NCBI GenBank assembly: GCA_022565795.1
Contig: JAIUMA010000007.1
Location: 25,820-89,819, forward strand
DNA from: Balneolia bacterium
Lineage (GTDB): Bacteria; Bacteroidota; Rhodothermia; Balneolales; Cyclonatronaceae
Direction of reading: 5' to 3'
DNA length: 64,000 nucleotides
Part shown: positions 53,930-61,468 of the stretch, piece after piece
Position numbering within the stretch: the stretch's first letter is position 1
Layout: the number at the start of each line of letters is the position of its first letter
The notes under the pieces: model-generated
What the model was told of the DNA's origin: nothing
Database searches by the model: none
The model's input: only the letters and a program-made list of their open reading frames with translations
Position numbers and translations under genes: made by a program

Positions 53930-54193
53930 ATGATTTATATTTTTTTTGCCCTGCTTTTTTGGATTTTTTATCTGCTTACTTCAAAAGGAAGTTTATTCAG
54001 CAGGGACGAAAAACGACGCCGTAAGCTTCAGCTTGTTGAATACGCCGGAGCGGCCGCCATATTCGCCATTATGCTGGAGTCCGTTCTTTCTGGCAGAGCC
54101 GAATCAATTTGGTATCCTTTACTGGTGATGGCAGTCGTGGCCGTACTCTATACCCGGAGAATTTTTCGGTATCTAACCCGAAAGGAGGAGTAA
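53930..54193 (+). CDS. Small membrane protein of unknown function
   Basis: An 87-aa protein with two or three hydrophobic helices (MIYIFFALLFWIFYLL at the start, then YAGAAAIFAIMLESVL and LLVMAVVAVLYTRRIF) and a basic loop KRRRKL between. I do not recognise a family. It starts 46 bases after recR and may be the last gene of that operon. A relative of small Bacteroidota membrane proteins seems likely, but there is no firm match. It ends 114 bases before the chosen sugar porter start. Confidence 0.6.
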   Translation: MIYIFFALLFWIFYLLTSKGSLFSRDEKRRRKLQLVEYAGAAAIFAIMLESVLSGRAESIWYPLLVMAVVAVLYTRRIFRYLTRKEE

Positions 54194-54307
54194 ACAGAGC
54201 GACGCAAATTCCATTTGCAAAAGGGTTCAATTCTTGGCAATATCCAAGCAGGAAAAATTCCTGAATGTAGCGTGCTTTGTAAACTTCTGATAAAACAGAA
54301 CCGGAAA

Positions 54308-55735
54308 ATGGAATTGAAAAATGAGGGAACTCAAGAGCCGTCGTATAAGCTCGTACGAATAATCTTTCTATCAGTAATCGCCGCGCTGGGCGGTTTCTTA
54401 TTTGGATTCGACAGCGGCGTAATTAACGGAACAGTAGACGCGCTTCAGCATTCTTTCGACTCGGATGCCGTTGGTACTGGCTTTAACGTGGCGTCGATGC
54501 TCTTAGGATGTGCCGTGGGTGCGTTCTTCGCCGGAAACCTGGCCGACAAGTTTGGCCGAAAGCCCGTAATGATGGTTACCGCAGCGGTCTTCATCGTAAG
54601 CGCATACGGTTCAGGTATGTCGGGCTCATCGGCAGAATTTGTGTTCTACCGCGTGCTGGGCGGACTTGCCGTAGGAGCGGCGAGCGTGCTCACCCCGGCG
54701 TATATCAGTGAGATTGCGCCCGCATCGATTCGTGGCCGCCTTGCTACCCTTCAGCAGATGATGATCGTTCTTGGTCTGTTTATCGCATTTCTGAGCAACT
54801 ACCTCATTGCGAATGCCGCAGGAGGCACCGCAATTAATGAACTCTGGTTAGGCTACAGCGCGTGGAGATGGATGTTCTGGATGGAAATCATCCCGGCTTC
54901 ACTGTTTTTCGCCGGACTGATCTTTATCCCGGAATCACCACGTTATCTGGTAGCTGCCGGCCGTGAGACGCAGGCAAACAGCGTGCTCTCTTCGATGGCT
55001 CATAACTTTGACTTCTCGGATAAAGTTGCGGAGATAAAAAAGACACTTCGTCTGGATAGTAAGCCGGGGCTAAGAGACCTGGTGTCTAATGCTACGGGTA
55101 AGCTTCACCCAATCGTTTGGGTAGGTATCGGCCTGGCGGTTCTTCAGCAATTTACAGGAATAAACGTGGTTTTCTACTATGGCGCCACGCTTTGGCAGGC
55201 AGCCGGATTTACCGAAGCTGATGCCCTTTTAGTGAACGTGATTAGCGGGACAGTAAACGTCGGCTTTACGGTTGTAGCCATCATGCTTATTGACAAAATT
55301 GGTCGTAAGCCGCTGCTGCTTGTTGGCTCTCTGGGGCAGGCTGTAATGCTCGGTATTATGGCGGTTCTTTTTGCCACCGCGCCAATAGGCGAATCAGGTA
55401 ATCTGCAGTCTGCCGGAAACAACGGTATCTATGCACTCATCGCTGCTAACGCCTACATCGCGTTCTTTGCTGTTTCGTGGGGACCGGTGATGTGGGTAAT
55501 GCTCGGTGAAATGTTCCCAAATCAGATTCGCGGTGCTGCGCTGGCCGTCTGCGGACTGATGCAGTGGGGAGCAAACTTTATGATTACCATGAGCTTCCCG
55601 GTGCTGCTTGCCTCTATTGGTCTTGGGCTGTCTTACGGAATCTATGCCGCGTTCGGACTCATTGCCTACCTCTTTGTGAAGAAGCTGGTAAATGAGACCC
55701 GTGGGCGCTCACTCGAAGAAATGACAAACGAATAG
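54308..55735 (+). CDS. Sugar porter family MFS transporter
   Basis: A 475-aa inner-membrane carrier of the GLUT/XylE type, with 12 helices. Sugar-porter signatures are GGFLFGFDSGVINGT in TM1, GRKPVMM after TM2, the RGRLATLQQ segment, the ESPRYLVAAGR block after TM6, QQFTGINVVFYYG in TM7 and GRSLEEM at the end. The QQ..G.N form in TM7 is characteristic of hexose binding. The ATG at 54308 begins the family-like N terminus; an upstream TTG at 54215 would add 31 unrelated residues. Proton-coupled or facilitative mode cannot be told. Confidence 0.92.
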   Translation: MELKNEGTQEPSYKLVRIIFLSVIAALGGFLFGFDSGVINGTVDALQHSFDSDAVGTGFNVASMLLGCAVGAFFAGNLADKFGRKPVMMVTAAVFIVSAYGSGMSGSSAEFVFYRVLGGLAVGAASVLTPAYISEIAPASIRGRLATLQQMMIVLGLFIAFLSNYLIANAAGGTAINELWLGYSAWRWMFWMEIIPASLFFAGLIFIPESPRYLVAAGRETQANSVLSSMAHNFDFSDKVAEIKKTLRLDSKPGLRDLVSNATGKLHPIVWVGIGLAVLQQFTGINVVFYYGATLWQAAGFTEADALLVNVISGTVNVGFTVVAIMLIDKIGRKPLLLVGSLGQAVMLGIMAVLFATAPIGESGNLQSAGNNGIYALIAANAYIAFFAVSWGPVMWVMLGEMFPNQIRGAALAVCGLMQWGANFMITMSFPVLLASIGLGLSYGIYAAFGLIAYLFVKKLVNETRGRSLEEMTNE

Positions 55736-55742
55736 AATAAAA

Positions 55743-55775
55743 AAAGAGCCATGCGGCAGGACCGCATGGCTCTTT
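55743..55775. terminator. Bidirectional intrinsic terminator
   Basis: A perfect 14-bp stem (55743-55756 and 55762-55775) with a five-base loop. The A run on the left gives a long T run on the minus strand, so termination should be stronger for the phasin gene than for the sugar porter, which converges here. Confidence 0.87.
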
Positions 55776-55808
55776 AACGTTTGCTTCAACAGCTTTGAAT
55801 GGCTGCTG

Positions 55809-56258
55809 CTACTTAGATTTGGATGCGGTGGACTTAGAAGCAGCTGCTTTCTTTTCGCCCTGGTCCACTTTCTTGGAAAGCTGATCTACTTTATCAATCA
55901 GCTTCTCGACCTGGGTAGTGAGCTCCTTAATTTCATCCTGTGTAGGAACGCCCATTTTGTGGATTAGCTCCTGAAGGTTTTCATCAATTTCGTCTTCGGC
56001 TTTGTTGAAGGTAGATTTCAGCTTCTTCTCAAGCTTCTTATAGGAATCAGACAGGTCTTCGTAGGCTTCGTCAATTTGTTTTTTGCCCCGTTCTTCGAAT
56101 GCTGTTCCCTTATCGACCAGCTTGTTGAATACTTTGTTTCCTTCTTCTTCAACGCTCGCAAGTGCACCAAGTCCGGCAAGCCATACTTCACGCGCTTTGC
56201 CGCTTAATGCCTCAACGGCGGATTCTCTTTTTTCAGATTCTTTTTTCTTGGTACTCAT
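55809..56258 (-). CDS. Phasin-like (polyhydroxyalkanoate granule-associated) protein
   Basis: A 149-aa protein with an amphipathic helix at the start (VEALSGKAREVWLAGLGALA, about residues 16-35), a central coiled coil, and a lysine/alanine/serine tail like the PhaF/PhaI granule proteins (PF05597). Related proteins coat PHA granules. It is the second gene of a minus-strand pair with the PhaR-like regulator. No PHA synthase is in this window, so the granule role is inferred. The same helix pattern is seen in phasin-like stress proteins without PHA. Confidence 0.72.
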   Translation of the reverse strand: MSTKKKESEKRESAVEALSGKAREVWLAGLGALASVEEEGNKVFNKLVDKGTAFEERGKKQIDEAYEDLSDSYKKLEKKLKSTFNKAEDEIDENLQELIHKMGVPTQDEIKELTTQVEKLIDKVDQLSKKVDQGEKKAAASKSTASKSK

Positions 56259-56299
56259 GGTGTGCTCCGTTTTAGGTTAAAATGTAGTATCTGCCTTCT

Positions 56300-56710
56300 T
56301 TATGATAATTCCGATCTGTTTTGCTGCTCATCAACCTTCTGCTGAAGGCTGTCGACGCGCTCTTCAAGCTCGCTGATTTTACCCAGCAGACTTCGAACGT
56401 CAGATACATTGGCGACGGGCAGCACTTTATGAAGTGACTTGCCAAAAATCGCCAGGCCTGATTCAAAGGTTTCGGTGCCCCAGCGGATGAGCGCATGCAG
56501 TGCATCAGGAGAAAGGGTTTCCTTGCCGCCCTGATCTACAATGGCCTTTGTGAGGACTTCTGAGGTAATTTCATAGCCGGTTTTGCTGTCATTAATGACA
56601 ACCGTTTCACCGCTGCGGATGATTTCCTTCAGCTCTGTCATAGAGATGTACCGGCTCTCGGAAGAGTCGTACAGCTTTCGGTTCCCATATTTTTTTATAA
56701 TTCGTGGCAT
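56300..56710 (-). CDS. PhaR-like polyhydroxyalkanoate accumulation regulator
   Basis: A 136-aa DNA-binding regulator. The N-terminal 60 residues match the PF07879 domain: RIIKKYGNRKLYDSSESRYI, followed by MTELKEIIRSGETVVINDSK. The C terminus has a coiled coil (SELEERVDSLQQKVDEQQN) suited to oligomerisation. PhaR proteins bind DNA and PHA and repress phasin genes until granules form. Phasin lies directly downstream (41-base gap). The promoter region at 56720-56769 suggests autoregulation. The transcript would have a leader of only a few bases, since the -10 box ends ten bases before the ATG. Confidence 0.85.
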   Translation of the reverse strand: MPRIIKKYGNRKLYDSSESRYISMTELKEIIRSGETVVINDSKTGYEITSEVLTKAIVDQGGKETLSPDALHALIRWGTETFESGLAIFGKSLHKVLPVANVSDVRSLLGKISELEERVDSLQQKVDEQQNRSELS

Positions 56711-56719
56711 AACACTTTA

Positions 56720-56769
56720 AATATAACGCAACGCGTCAGAGTAGTCAAGAAAAAGTTTGCGCGTTGCGT
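56720..56769 (-). promoter_or_regulatory. Promoter interlocked with a 10-bp inverted repeat, upstream of the PhaR-like gene
   Basis: On the minus strand: TTGACT (56748-56743), a 17-base spacer, then TATATT (56725-56720), a near-consensus housekeeping promoter. A perfect 10-bp inverted repeat ACGCAACGCG/CGCGTTGCGT overlaps it: one arm (56726-56735) lies in the spacer next to the -10 box, the other (56760-56769) lies upstream of the -35 box. A repressor bound to both arms would block polymerase. The repeat is a good candidate site for the PhaR-like protein itself. Confidence 0.6.
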
Positions 56770-56833
56770 CATAAAGCAAGGGTTGGAGTCTCAGAGTAGC
56801 GTTATGGAGCTGTTATTCGCTATGCTGAGATTG

Positions 56834-57799
56834 TTATTCAGAGGTCTTTTCGCGGTTGGTAAGCGGAACTGGCAGAGGAGAGCGAACGTGCAGGTCGCGC
56901 TGCGGGAAAGGAATATCGATGTTGTTTTTTCTGAATTCACGCACGATTTCACAGCGCAGTTCCGACGCAATTACATACTGCTCTTTTGGATTGAAAATCC
57001 AGCAGCGCAGCCTCATTTCCCAGGCGCTGTCACCAAAATCACGAAACAGCACAATCGGCTCTGGCGACTTAATTACGCGTTCATGGTTCATAGCGACTTC
57101 TTTTATAACTTTCAAAACAAGATCGAGGTCGGAGCTGTAGGAAACGCCAACATCAACCGTGATGCGAATTCGGGTGTCGCCATGCGAGTAGTTTATTACG
57201 TTGCCGGAGATGAAATCACTGTTAGGCACAATAATGGAAACGTTATCAATGGAGTTAATGGTCGTTGATCGCATGTTGATTTCCTTAACGTCGCCCTCCA
57301 GTTCACCTACAATGATGCGATCACCAACGCTAATGGGGCGTTCAAAAAGCAGCATAATACCAGAGATAAAATTCGAAGTAAGATTCTGCAGTCCAAATCC
57401 AATGCCAACAGAAAGCAGTCCAAAAATTACGGTGAGTCCGCTAAGATCAATGCCGATAAACTGAAAAGAGAACAGCACACCGAGAATCAATATGGTGTAA
57501 TGGGTGATTCGCTGAAGGGTGTAGCGAACGCTTTCATCCATTTTCACATTTTTAAGCACTCTGCTGTAGAGGAGTCTCGACAAAATCTTCGAGGCCGCAA
57601 TAAAAAAGAAAATGAGGAAAGAAAAGATGATAATACTGCCAAGCGTAATCTCCGTACCTTTTACGTTAAATATACCGGTGCTTAAGAACGTCCAGATTTC
57701 ATTAAAGAAGTCGGCTAGTTCATTTTCGACGACGTCAATTACCTCACTGGTCGTTGAGGTAGTATCATTTTCAGACTGTAGCAGGCTTAGCAGATTCAT
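56834..57799 (-). CDS. Mechanosensitive channel of the MscS family
   Basis: Osmotic safety valve in the inner membrane. The 321-aa protein has an N-terminal extracytoplasmic segment, three transmembrane helices (about residues 50-150), a TM3 pore region with small residues (LSVGIGFGLQNLTSNFISGI), then the MscS beta domain with FERPISVGDRIIVGELEGDV (about 160) and the cytoplasmic alpha/beta domain. The gene lies downstream of no close partner. Its 5' side faces adk divergently. Confidence 0.93.
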   Translation of the reverse strand: MNLLSLLQSENDTTSTTSEVIDVVENELADFFNEIWTFLSTGIFNVKGTEITLGSIIIFSFLIFFFIAASKILSRLLYSRVLKNVKMDESVRYTLQRITHYTILILGVLFSFQFIGIDLSGLTVIFGLLSVGIGFGLQNLTSNFISGIMLLFERPISVGDRIIVGELEGDVKEINMRSTTINSIDNVSIIVPNSDFISGNVINYSHGDTRIRITVDVGVSYSSDLDLVLKVIKEVAMNHERVIKSPEPIVLFRDFGDSAWEMRLRCWIFNPKEQYVIASELRCEIVREFRKNNIDIPFPQRDLHVRSPLPVPLTNREKTSE

Positions 57800-57990
57800 G
57801 CTGAAAGTTTAGATAAAAGCAGAATTGTGTTATTTTAAAATGCTGTGAAAAAAACTTATCCAACATTGCGTGTTGACGCTCAATTGAGAAGCTTTACACA
57901 GAATATAGAGATATAATTACTATGAATTAAGCGTCGGCTGCTGTATCAGGCCGGCCTCGCAATTATTTAAACAACCTTAAGAACCAGACT

Positions 57991-58554
57991 ATGCGCATAA
58001 TTTTATTTGGCCCTCCCGGTGCGGGAAAAGGCACACAGGCAAAACTGATAGAGAAAGATTTTAACATCCCCCAGCTTTCAACGGGCGATATGTTTCGGGC
58101 TGCAATTAAAAATCAGACGCCGCTTGGTAAAAAGGTGAAGTCGATTATGGATGAAGGCAAGCTTGTTCCGGATGAAACGGTCGTTGAACTGGTTGAAGAA
58201 GCTCTGGATGCACCGGAATACGCTAACGGGTATATACTAGACGGATTCCCGAGAACCGTTCCTCAGGCTAAGGCATTTGATCAAAGACTCAAAAACAAAG
58301 GCCGTAAGCTGAATGGCTTCATTTCACTTGAGGTACCGGATGAGGAGCTGATGAAGCGAATACTAAGCCGGGGCGAAGGCCGAAGCGACGATACTCCGGA
58401 AAAAGTAAAAGTAAGGCTGGAAGTATACAACGAAGAGACTGCACCTGTAATCAATTTCTACAAGCAGCAGGGCGTATACAAAGAAATTGATGGCATGGGA
58501 TCTATCGAAGAAATTTATGCGCGGATCAAAGCAGAGCTTGAGTCCTACAAGTAG
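57991..58554 (+). CDS. adk: Adenylate kinase
   Basis: Interconverts ATP, ADP and AMP. The 187-aa protein has the P-loop GPPGAGKGTQ at residues 7-16, the NMP-binding LSTGDMFRAAI, GFPRTVPQAKAFD and the short-lid form GRSDDTPEKVKVRL. The zinc-binding LID insertion of long adenylate kinases is absent, which fits the short variant typical of Bacteroidota. A bidirectional terminator follows. Confidence 0.97.
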   Translation: MRIILFGPPGAGKGTQAKLIEKDFNIPQLSTGDMFRAAIKNQTPLGKKVKSIMDEGKLVPDETVVELVEEALDAPEYANGYILDGFPRTVPQAKAFDQRLKNKGRKLNGFISLEVPDEELMKRILSRGEGRSDDTPEKVKVRLEVYNEETAPVINFYKQQGVYKEIDGMGSIEEIYARIKAELESYK

Positions 58555-58580
58555 GCCAGGCAGCGTTTATTGAACATGAA

Positions 58581-58616
58581 AAAGGCCGTCTGAAATCTCA
58601 GGCGGCCTTTTCTTTT
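58581..58616. terminator. Bidirectional intrinsic terminator
   Basis: A 13-bp stem with one G-U pair (58581-58593 and 58598-58610), a four-base loop, A run on the left and T-rich tract to 58616. It lies between convergent adk and hslO. Confidence 0.87.
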
Positions 58617-58638
58617 TGTATAATCAGCGGATGAGTAC

Positions 58639-59538
58639 TTAGTTCATCTGTATCTTTTTGTCAGCTAAAATCTGACCAATTTCATCCTTTGTAATAAAGT
58701 AGCGCTCATTGCAATAGTGGCAAACCAACTCCTGACCCTTATCTGAGATTTCCTCAAGATCCTCCTGTCCAAGCATTTCAATAGCGCTGATGAAGCGGTC
58801 GCGTGTACATCTGCAGAAGAAATGTACGGGTCCCCGCGCAAGTTCTTTTACTGTGTAGGGTGATGTCACTTCCTTAAGAATATCATCGATATATTCACCT
58901 TTTTCGAATAATTCGGAGACCGGAGGCATATTCTTCAGATTGTTCTGAATAACGGTGATTTTCTCTTCCGGCGCATCCGGCAGTGCCTGAATAAGAACAC
59001 CACCTGCAGACTTGATTTCGCCTGCATCATCCAGCGAGACATCAAGGTGAATTGCAGAGTGAATCTGCTCGGACTGTGCCAGATAGTAGGCTATGTCTTC
59101 GGAGATGGTTCCTTTGGCTATTTCAACGGAGCCGTTTATTTGATCAGCTTCATTGTAAAGTGATTTCGAAACGGTAAGCACCCCGAGTCCGATGCCTTCA
59201 GCTACAGAGTTGTGAACAGCCGGATCGAGCTCAGCGTGTGGATTCTGAACAAAACCGCGGATTTCGCCCACGCTGTTAGCTTCTGCCAGAATTACGCCCG
59301 TAGGCCCGTTGCCTTCCAGTCTGAGGCGAATGCGCTCTTCACCTTTTAGCGAAGACGCCAAAAGCATGGTTCCGGTGAGGGCGCGGCCGAGTAAAACCTT
59401 ATTAAGCAACGATAAATCGTGTCGCCTGGCTGCGTTTTTAACGACCTCTGTGGTCTTAACAACGCTCACTTTAAAATGACCGTCGCTGGTAATACCCTTA
59501 ATGATACGGTCTTTCTTTAAAAACTCTTCTTTTTTCAT
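58639..59538 (-). CDS. hslO: Redox-regulated chaperone Hsp33
   Basis: Holdase chaperone switched on by oxidation. The 299-aa protein has the N-terminal fold typical of Hsp33 and the redox zinc site Cys242-x-Cys244 with Cys273-x-x-Cys276, all four present, so redox control should be normal. The GNGPTGVILAEANSVGEIRGFV block in the substrate domain is also intact. It is expected to be monocistronic, converging with adk. Confidence 0.95.
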   Translation of the reverse strand: MKKEEFLKKDRIIKGITSDGHFKVSVVKTTEVVKNAARRHDLSLLNKVLLGRALTGTMLLASSLKGEERIRLRLEGNGPTGVILAEANSVGEIRGFVQNPHAELDPAVHNSVAEGIGLGVLTVSKSLYNEADQINGSVEIAKGTISEDIAYYLAQSEQIHSAIHLDVSLDDAGEIKSAGGVLIQALPDAPEEKITVIQNNLKNMPPVSELFEKGEYIDDILKEVTSPYTVKELARGPVHFFCRCTRDRFISAIEMLGQEDLEEISDKGQELVCHYCNERYFITKDEIGQILADKKIQMN

Positions 59539-59931
59539 TATTACTCTCTGTTGTTACAAATTGAGGGGCAAAGATAAGGCTCTTTGCAATAAGATAATTC
59601 CATGCTGATAAACAAAATAAAACGCAAAGAAGTGCCTTGAGGTATAGTGCAGAAACCGGAAGTGACCGGTGGAGGGGAAGGGAAAAACAGCCTGAAACAA
59701 AGACGGCGCCTTAACAAGACGCCGTCCTTAGTGCTATGAGTGCAGATATGAGAATCTTGCTACTTGTTCTTATGAGAATCTATACATTCTAAAACCTCTT
59801 ATTGAGCGCTCATCTATTAGAAAAGCGCTTCCATATAATACGCAGATTTTCGACTCCTAACAAGAATATTTGAAAATTGATAGACCTACGGATATGTCGA
59901 AATGAATCGTTACGTAACTCTAATATCGATG
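59539..59931. other. Gene-free region upstream of hslO, downstream of the THUMP gene
   Basis: 393 bases without a supported ORF. It contains a 7-bp hairpin GACGGCG/CGCCGTC at 59702-59726, which has a T-containing tract on the minus strand and may be a weak terminator for the THUMP gene. Nearby are two exact copies of TATGAGAATCT at 59747-59757 and 59771-59781 (24 bases apart) and a GAGCGCTC palindrome with a nearby AAGCGCTT. The left part must carry the hslO promoter. Confidence 0.5.
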
Positions 59932-61146
59932 CTACTTACGGGGTTTTCGGGTGGAAGGCTTGCTGCCCGGACCAGAAGTTTTCTGAGTTGGTTTGAATTT
60001 TTTCCCCGGTTTCACCTCGGGTTTGTTGCTGAAAATGTCGAACTGCATGAACGTGTAATCGCGCTCATTGAAATGAAGCTTCGTCGTCTGTAAAGGCTTC
60101 ATACCCATGATGGTATCGATATTAGCGATCGAACTGAACACGCCCATTTTGTAGCCGTTGGCGTACATCTTCGTTACCCGGGCGAAGTCGCCAAGGAGCT
60201 TGAGGTCGGTCTCCAGCGGAGGCGCTGTAAGAATATGTCCGGGCTTATTCGGGAAAAAGATAGTGTTTGGCTTGGCAACTCTCAGCTTGATGTTGTTATT
60301 CAGCCTCAAGAGACGGCTCAGATACTGTATTCGGGAGATGTTTTCATAGTTTGAATCGCTTCCTAAAATCCAGTCGACATCCTTTCGCATTTCGGCCACG
60401 ATTTCTTCACGCTTTTTTTTCCAGAGCGCATGGCGGAACGTTCGCCATTTTTTCATTAGCAGATCATCGTCTTCAAACAGTGGTGTTCTGTGCTTGGCGA
60501 AGCGAGCGGCTTCAATCAGAAATGAGCCGTTATTGGCAAACGGATCTATAAATGATGAGGTGCCGTCCCATCCGCTTAGCGCAATCAGTCCGGCCGCCAA
60601 AGCGGGGCTGACTACTGCCGCGTTTGAATCGTGAAGTCTGCCGCGTTTATGAAGCACTTCGCCGCCGGCCTCAAGCATGAGCTGACAGCTGCCATTACTG
60701 CTGATCTGAATATTGATTACAAACTCCGGCTCTTCTTCTTCGCGGGCAGGCTTGGGTGCAGATTCAAACGTATGCTGAAATACGGAGCAAATAGATTTTT
60801 CAAGCTCGTTTGCCAGTCCTCTGAGAGCAGAACCGGTTGAGCCGTTATGAAATGCCTGCACTTTAAAGACAGAGTGAAGCGGAATCACTTCTGTCCAGTT
60901 TACCAGTTTGGTAAGTGCAGCCACATCGGCTGTTGAAGCATCCACTGGCTGAGACAGAATAAGCTCAAAGCTGGTACAGACGCGCGTACGCAGCAGGAAG
61001 GTGTATAGAATTTCATCGGGCGCCTGAAAACGGATGCTTCCTTCAGATTCAAAAAGATAGGAAGCTCCGGCGCTCTCCAGTTCTGACTTCAGAACCGGCT
61101 CGAGTCCGGGATGCGTTTTAGCTAAATAGGTTCCGTTTTCAATCAT
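59932..61146 (-). CDS. THUMP-domain RNA methyltransferase-like protein with altered motif IV
   Basis: A 404-aa protein. The N-terminal third (residues about 5-165) matches a THUMP-type RNA-binding domain of the RlmK/L and TrmN group, beginning LAKTHPGLEPVLKSEL. A Rossmann methyltransferase domain follows, with the SAM-motif-like D201-P-F-A-N-N-G-S-F-L-I-E-A-A, where active family members read DPFCGSGT. The motif IV position reads TAPPL (residues 307-311) instead of the usual NPPY. A basic tail ends the protein. The start at 61146 is preferred: an upstream start at 61218 would run through a hairpin and add 24 unrelated residues. The target base is unknown, and activity is uncertain. Confidence 0.78.
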   Translation of the reverse strand: MIENGTYLAKTHPGLEPVLKSELESAGASYLFESEGSIRFQAPDEILYTFLLRTRVCTSFELILSQPVDASTADVAALTKLVNWTEVIPLHSVFKVQAFHNGSTGSALRGLANELEKSICSVFQHTFESAPKPAREEEEPEFVINIQISSNGSCQLMLEAGGEVLHKRGRLHDSNAAVVSPALAAGLIALSGWDGTSSFIDPFANNGSFLIEAARFAKHRTPLFEDDDLLMKKWRTFRHALWKKKREEIVAEMRKDVDWILGSDSNYENISRIQYLSRLLRLNNNIKLRVAKPNTIFFPNKPGHILTAPPLETDLKLLGDFARVTKMYANGYKMGVFSSIANIDTIMGMKPLQTTKLHFNERDYTFMQFDIFSNKPEVKPGKKFKPTQKTSGPGSKPSTRKPRK

Positions 61147-61184
61147 TTTGTGGTGCTTGGTAAAAGAAAAGCCAAATATAAGAA

Positions 61185-61218
61185 ATGATGCGGGTTTTAC
61201 CGAAAGTGGCCGCATCAT
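61185..61218. repeat. Inverted repeat in the leader of the THUMP gene
   Basis: A perfect 9-bp inverted repeat ATGATGCGG/CCGCATCAT (61185-61193 and 61210-61218) with a 16-base loop. It lies within the 322-base divergent gap shared with recJ and 39 bases upstream of the THUMP start at 61146. It could be an RNA hairpin in the leader or a regulator site. Nothing else is evident in 61147-61468; promoters for both genes must lie there. Confidence 0.5.
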
Positions 61219-61468
61219 AATAACTCATCCTTATGACTCCGTTAACGTAATAAGTTGCCAAAACATCAAAAATAATTTGATTAAAAGCCTGAACCGTTTA
61301 GATTAAATATGATGTGGCAGAACTGTTGTATTCTGTTATTTGTTTATATGAGGTGATGGCATTTAAGCCACACCAAGCAGACATTACCTGCATCACTGAT
61401 GCATGCTGGCGACCGGCCTGACCGCCCGTTACCTATTCAATGAAAAGAAAAATAAATACAGGATTAAC

